From: Deltaproteobacteria bacterium
Lineage (GTDB): Bacteria; Myxococcota; Myxococcia; Myxococcales; SZAS-1
Length of the DNA stretch: 64,000 nucleotides
Assembly (NCBI GenBank): GCA_018266075.1
Contig: JAFEBB010000014.1
Span: 1-64,000 of the forward strand
Direction: 5' to 3'
Every line of letters starts with the position of its first letter. Within the stretch, counting starts at the first letter, position 1. The notes beneath the pieces were generated by a model. It was not told where the DNA came from. It ran no database searches and saw only the letters and a program-made list of their open reading frames with translations. Positions 60,925 to 64,000 of this stretch are shown here, piece after piece. The position numbers and the translations under genes were made by a program.

Positions 60925-61611
60925 ATGCTCCGTTGCCCGGCGTGCAACCAGGACGTCGGCCCGATCACCGGGCCGACGGGCATGCTCCACTGCCCGCTGT
61001 GCAACCTGATCCTCGGCCGGGGAATCTCCGAGTCGGTGGTCGGCCGGGTGGCGATCAAGCGGGTGAGCGCTGCGGAGATGGTGGAGGCGCCGGTCGTCAT
61101 CGGCACCAACGTCCTCGAGGACAAGCCGTTCCAGGCCGCCAGCGCAGCCCCGGCCAAGCCGCCGGGCGTGAAGTTCGGGCTGGCGCTCATCTCGGAGGAC
61201 CTGGAGCTGCACCGGCAGCTGATTTCAGACGGGCTCCGCGAGCGCGGGCTCTGTGCGGAGGTGGTGTCGACGGCGCGCGGCGACCGCTTCCTCACCGCGG
61301 TGACGGATCACCTGCTGCGGCGCCGGCCGCCGGACCTGTGCATCCTGGATCTCGAGATGCCCGGGCTCTCGGGCTACCACACGGCCCTCGCGCTCCGGTC
61401 GATCGAGCGAGCATTCAACGTGCCGCACGCGCCGATACTGTTCTTCAGCGCGCGCATCTGCGACGAGACGTTCAAGCGGGCGATGGAAGAGGTGGGCCAC
61501 GCCAGCTACTTGAACAAGGGCGGGTCGGCGCCCGGCGAGTTCTTCGGGCGGCTGGAGCAGGTGCTGCGCACTTTCCAGGGCGAGCCCGCGCTCGACGAGC
61601 CGAAAGTCTGA
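60925..61611 (+). CDS. zinc-ribbon response regulator (single receiver domain)
   Basis: In this 228-aa protein an N-terminal zinc ribbon (LRCPACNQD, HCPLCNLI) and linker precede a receiver domain (about 90-225). The receiver has the phospho-acceptor Asp in CILDLEMPGLSGY, the Ser/Thr region LFFSARI and the Lys in YLNKGG. There is no output domain, so it signals by protein contact. A GTG three codons upstream (60916) is an alternative start. No histidine kinase is adjacent. It ends 6 nt from the convergent adaptor gene. Confidence 0.83.
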   Translation: MLRCPACNQDVGPITGPTGMLHCPLCNLILGRGISESVVGRVAIKRVSAAEMVEAPVVIGTNVLEDKPFQAASAAPAKPPGVKFGLALISEDLELHRQLISDGLRERGLCAEVVSTARGDRFLTAVTDHLLRRRPPDLCILDLEMPGLSGYHTALALRSIERAFNVPHAPILFFSARICDETFKRAMEEVGHASYLNKGGSAPGEFFGRLEQVLRTFQGEPALDEPKV

Positions 61612-61617
61612 GCGGCT

Positions 61618-62712
61618 TCAGTTCTTGTCGATCTCGTTCTTCACGAAGAGCGCGCCCTCGACGACGATCGTCTCGCCGTCCTTGAGCCCCTCGAGCACGC
61701 GCACCTGGCCCTCGTGCTCCGGGCCCACTTCCACGTCGCGCGCGCGATAGGTCCCGCGGCCGTCGGCCACGATCACCCGGTTGCGCTCGCCATCGGAGAT
61801 GAGCGCCGACGCCGGGATCGACACCTGCGGTGTCCCCGCCCGCGCCGTCAGCGACACGCGCGCGAACATCTCCGGCTTGAGCCGGCCGTCCGGGTTGGGC
61901 ACGCCGATGCGGACCTTCACCGTGCGCGTCTGCGGGTCCACGACCTCGCCCACGTGCTGCACGGTGCCCTTCCACACGTCGGCCGGATAGGCGGCCACGC
62001 GGACCTCGGCGGTGTCGCCTTCCTTCACCCGCGCCAGATCGCGCTCGAACACATCGGCAAGCACCCAGAGCGTGCGCAGGTCGGCCACGGTGAGCAGCGG
62101 CGTGCCCGAGTCGGAGCGGACTTCAGAGCCAGGCAAGATGTCGCGGGTGCAGATGATGCCGTCGATGGGCGAGCGAAGTACAAAGGTCGAACCGAAGTCC
62201 TTCTCGTTCACGCCCAGAATCTGCAGCCGGCCCTTGGTGCGCTCCACGTTGCTCTTGGCCTTCACCTCGTCGTTCTCGGCGTTCTGCAGATCGCGCTGGG
62301 AGATGGCCTGCTCGCCGAAGAGCCGCTTGGCGCGCTCCAGCTCCCGCTCGGCCACCTGCAAGTCGGCGTTGGCCTGGATGGCCTCGGCGCGGGCGGCCTC
62401 CACATCCGGGCTGGCGATGGTGAGCAGCGGCTGGCCCTTCTTGACCTTGTCGCCGAGCTGCACGTTGAGCTGCTGCACGCGTCCCGACACGGGCGAGCCC
62501 ACGCGCGAGGTCACGTCCTCGTTGAAGCTGACCTTGCCCGTGGCCGCGGCCGACTCCGTCTCCATCGCGGCCTTCACCTGGGCCGTCTTCACGAAGCCCA
62601 TCTTCGGCGAGGCGGGATCGAGCTGGAGCGACGGCGACTCCGGCGCTTCAGCCGCGGCCTGCGAGCAGGCGGCGCTCGCGAACGCGAGCACGGCGAAGAG
62701 AATTCGCTTCAT
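61618..62712 (-). CDS. RND-type efflux periplasmic adaptor (CusB/CzcB-like), lipoprotein
   Basis: This 364-aa membrane-fusion protein has a lipoprotein signal (LAFASAAC, Cys16). The lipoyl-like halves are GSPVSGRVQQLNVQLGDKV and LRSPIDGIICTRDILPG, separated by a helical hairpin (about 105-165). Beta-barrel and membrane-proximal domains follow. CusB/CzcB-type adaptors connect an RND pump to a TolC channel to export metals or drugs. The start overlaps the TolC gene stop by 4 nt. No RND pump gene lies downstream within the window; the next gene is convergent. Confidence 0.9.
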   Translation of the reverse strand: MKRILFAVLAFASAACSQAAAEAPESPSLQLDPASPKMGFVKTAQVKAAMETESAAATGKVSFNEDVTSRVGSPVSGRVQQLNVQLGDKVKKGQPLLTIASPDVEAARAEAIQANADLQVAERELERAKRLFGEQAISQRDLQNAENDEVKAKSNVERTKGRLQILGVNEKDFGSTFVLRSPIDGIICTRDILPGSEVRSDSGTPLLTVADLRTLWVLADVFERDLARVKEGDTAEVRVAAYPADVWKGTVQHVGEVVDPQTRTVKVRIGVPNPDGRLKPEMFARVSLTARAGTPQVSIPASALISDGERNRVIVADGRGTYRARDVEVGPEHEGQVRVLEGLKDGETIVVEGALFVKNEIDKN

Positions 62713-64000
62713 GGCGTGGTGCCTCCTTCGCCCTCGGCGCGCTGGAGCTCCAGCACGCTGGCGCCGCGCTCGAGCAGCGCGTCCACGTAGCTGGCGCGCG
62801 TCTCGAGGTAGGTGCGCTGGGCCTCCAGGAACTCGAGCAGCGAGGCCTTGCCCTCGCGGAAGCTGCGCTCGGCGACGAAGAGCGCCTTGTCCGCGCGGCC
62901 GAGGTAGTCGTTCTCCAGGTCGTCGACGGCGGTGCTCGCCGACGCCAGGTGACCCAGCGCCAGCCGCACTTCGCGCTCGGCGTCGGCGCGGCCGCGCTCG
63001 TTGGCGAGCTTGCTGCGGTCCACCTCGAGCTCGGCCTTCTGGATCTCGCCCTGGTTGCGGTTGAAGACGGGCAGGGCGACGGTCGCCGTCGCGCCAATGG
63101 TCGACACCGCACCGCTGGGGTTGGTCGAAGGCGAGTACGCGTAGGCCACGCCGAGATTCACGTCGGGAACGGCCTGCGACCTGGCGAGCTCGAGGTCCTT
63201 CTCGGCCTTGTCCTGCGCGGCCTGGAGCGCGGCGAGGTCCGGACGATTGCCCAGCGCCTTCTTCACCAGCGCGTCGACATCCGCCGGCAGCGGCTCCTTG
63301 GGGAAGCTGCCGTCCACGCGGTCCTCGTCGGGCTTGCCGGGGATGCCCACCAGGCGGAAGAGCTCGGCGCGCGCCTCCACCGCGGCGCGCGCGCTCTCGC
63401 GGGCGTCCTGGGTGTAGCGCTGCTTCTCCAGCTCTATCTTGTTCACGTCGGCTCCGGCGTCTTCGCCGGCCTCGAAGCGGGCCTTCACCAGCCTCACGCT
63501 ATCCAAGTACCGGGCCAGCGATTCCGTGGCGATGCGTTGCCGCTCCTCCGCCCAAAGGGCCTGTAGGAAGGCCTTTTGAATGTCGAAGTGGCTGGTGCGC
63601 TGCGTATCTCGCACCGTGGCGTCACTCGCCGACACGCCGGCCTCGGCGCTCGCCTGCCGCTTGCCGCGCTTGCCTCCCAGCTCGATGTCTTCCGAGATGC
63701 CCGCGCCGTAGACCAGAAGCTGGCTGCTCAAGTCCTGCCGCGAACCGAAGAACGGAAGATTGGAGAAGCCCAACTGCAGCTGCGGATTGGGGATCAGCCC
63801 GGCCGTGACCCAGTCGGCGCGGGCCTCGCCGGCCTTCAGCTTCGCGTCGCGGACGTCGGGCTGGTGGCTGTCCGCCTCGTTCAGGATCTCGGGCAGGGTC
63901 CAGGTGCGCCCGCCAGGTCCAGGCGCGGGCACCGGCCCGACGGCACCCACACCCGCTTGGGGCGGTGGGGAAGCGGCCGGGCCTCCGGCTGCCGCAGTCA
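62709..64000 (-). CDS. TolC-family outer-membrane efflux protein, partial at window edge
   Basis: The frame is open through the right end of the window, so the true start and signal peptide lie beyond 64000; at least 430 residues are present. The sequence consists of long helices with TolC/CusC features: ADWVTAGLIPNPQLQLGFS near the N-terminus, LVKARFEAGEDAGADV, then LALPVFNRNQGEIQKA, repeated in the two structural halves. It would form the trimeric exit duct for the adaptor encoded next to it. A Pro/Ala/Gly-rich N-terminal segment precedes the first helix. Confidence 0.88.
   Translation of the reverse strand, partial: TAAAGGPAASPPPQAGVGAVGPVPAPGPGGRTWTLPEILNEADSHQPDVRDAKLKAGEARADWVTAGLIPNPQLQLGFSNLPFFGSRQDLSSQLLVYGAGISEDIELGGKRGKRQASAEAGVSASDATVRDTQRTSHFDIQKAFLQALWAEERQRIATESLARYLDSVRLVKARFEAGEDAGADVNKIELEKQRYTQDARESARAAVEARAELFRLVGIPGKPDEDRVDGSFPKEPLPADVDALVKKALGNRPDLAALQAAQDKAEKDLELARSQAVPDVNLGVAYAYSPSTNPSGAVSTIGATATVALPVFNRNQGEIQKAELEVDRSKLANERGRADAEREVRLALGHLASASTAVDDLENDYLGRADKALFVAERSFREGKASLLEFLEAQRTYLETRASYVDALLERGASVLELQRAEGEGGTTP

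Overview
The window is uniformly GC-rich, with tightly packed genes and frequent 1-4 nt start/stop overlaps. It reads like a chromosomal segment of a member of the Myxococcota. The evidence is a eukaryote-like Ser/Thr kinase with an extracytoplasmic tail, an FHA-GGDEF protein, a PilZ protein, a FecR/PEGA/AgmX-type anti-sigma protein, CpaF, and many Cys-rich or Asp-Ala-Gly-rich lipoproteins. No rRNA, tRNA or CRISPR was seen. The taxonomic call is inference from gene content only.

Layout. 1-2067: an IS5-type insertion next to two small membrane-protein genes. 2088-11773: S4-type pseudouridine synthase, TSUP transporter, PAS/GAF histidine kinase, SDR enzyme, Ser/Thr kinase, metallo-beta-lactamase-fold hydrolase, recX and an OmpA-like protein. 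Three heptanucleotide tandem repeats lie in or beside the last genes. 11896-14730: a compact RiPP-type locus with a PqqD-like chaperone, a radical SAM/SPASM enzyme, a 64-aa Cys-containing precursor, an HprK-like kinase and a SipW-like S26 peptidase. It meets a gingipain-like C25 protease gene tail to tail. 17927-28549: housekeeping and redox genes (NUDIX, two MDR oxidoreductases, rlmH, rsfS, a Spy-like protein, transketolase, an FtsE-like ATPase, a serine hydrolase, an arginase-family enzyme). It is interrupted near 21843-22254 by remnants of truncated genes.

28583-45190 is dominated by very large surface lipoproteins: an NHL-repeat protein with an internal duplication, a five-gene translationally coupled lipoprotein operon (33942-42529) with its own terminator, and a Stig1-like Cys-repeat protein. 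Among them, at 32536-33147, is a DsbA/FrnE-like gene. An in-frame TGA replaces the first Cys codon of its CPFC active site, and a perfect 7-bp hairpin with a GGUC loop lies 25 nt downstream. This is a strong candidate for an unannotated selenoprotein.

45258-51465: a degenerate GT51-like protein, an IS630-type element with a -1 frameshift site, cpaF, two small envelope genes and the FHA-GGDEF protein. 51579-60823: a nucleoside-metabolism neighbourhood (TRZ/ATZ-type deaminase, cytidine deaminase, purine nucleoside phosphorylase, pyrimidine nucleoside phosphorylase) mixed with an APC permease, a PilZ protein and an ECF sigma/anti-sigma pair. 60925-64000: a zinc-ribbon response regulator, then an RND-type adaptor and a TolC-family protein that runs off the right edge.

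Both insertion sequences sit exactly at the stop codon of a neighbouring gene and leave that protein intact.
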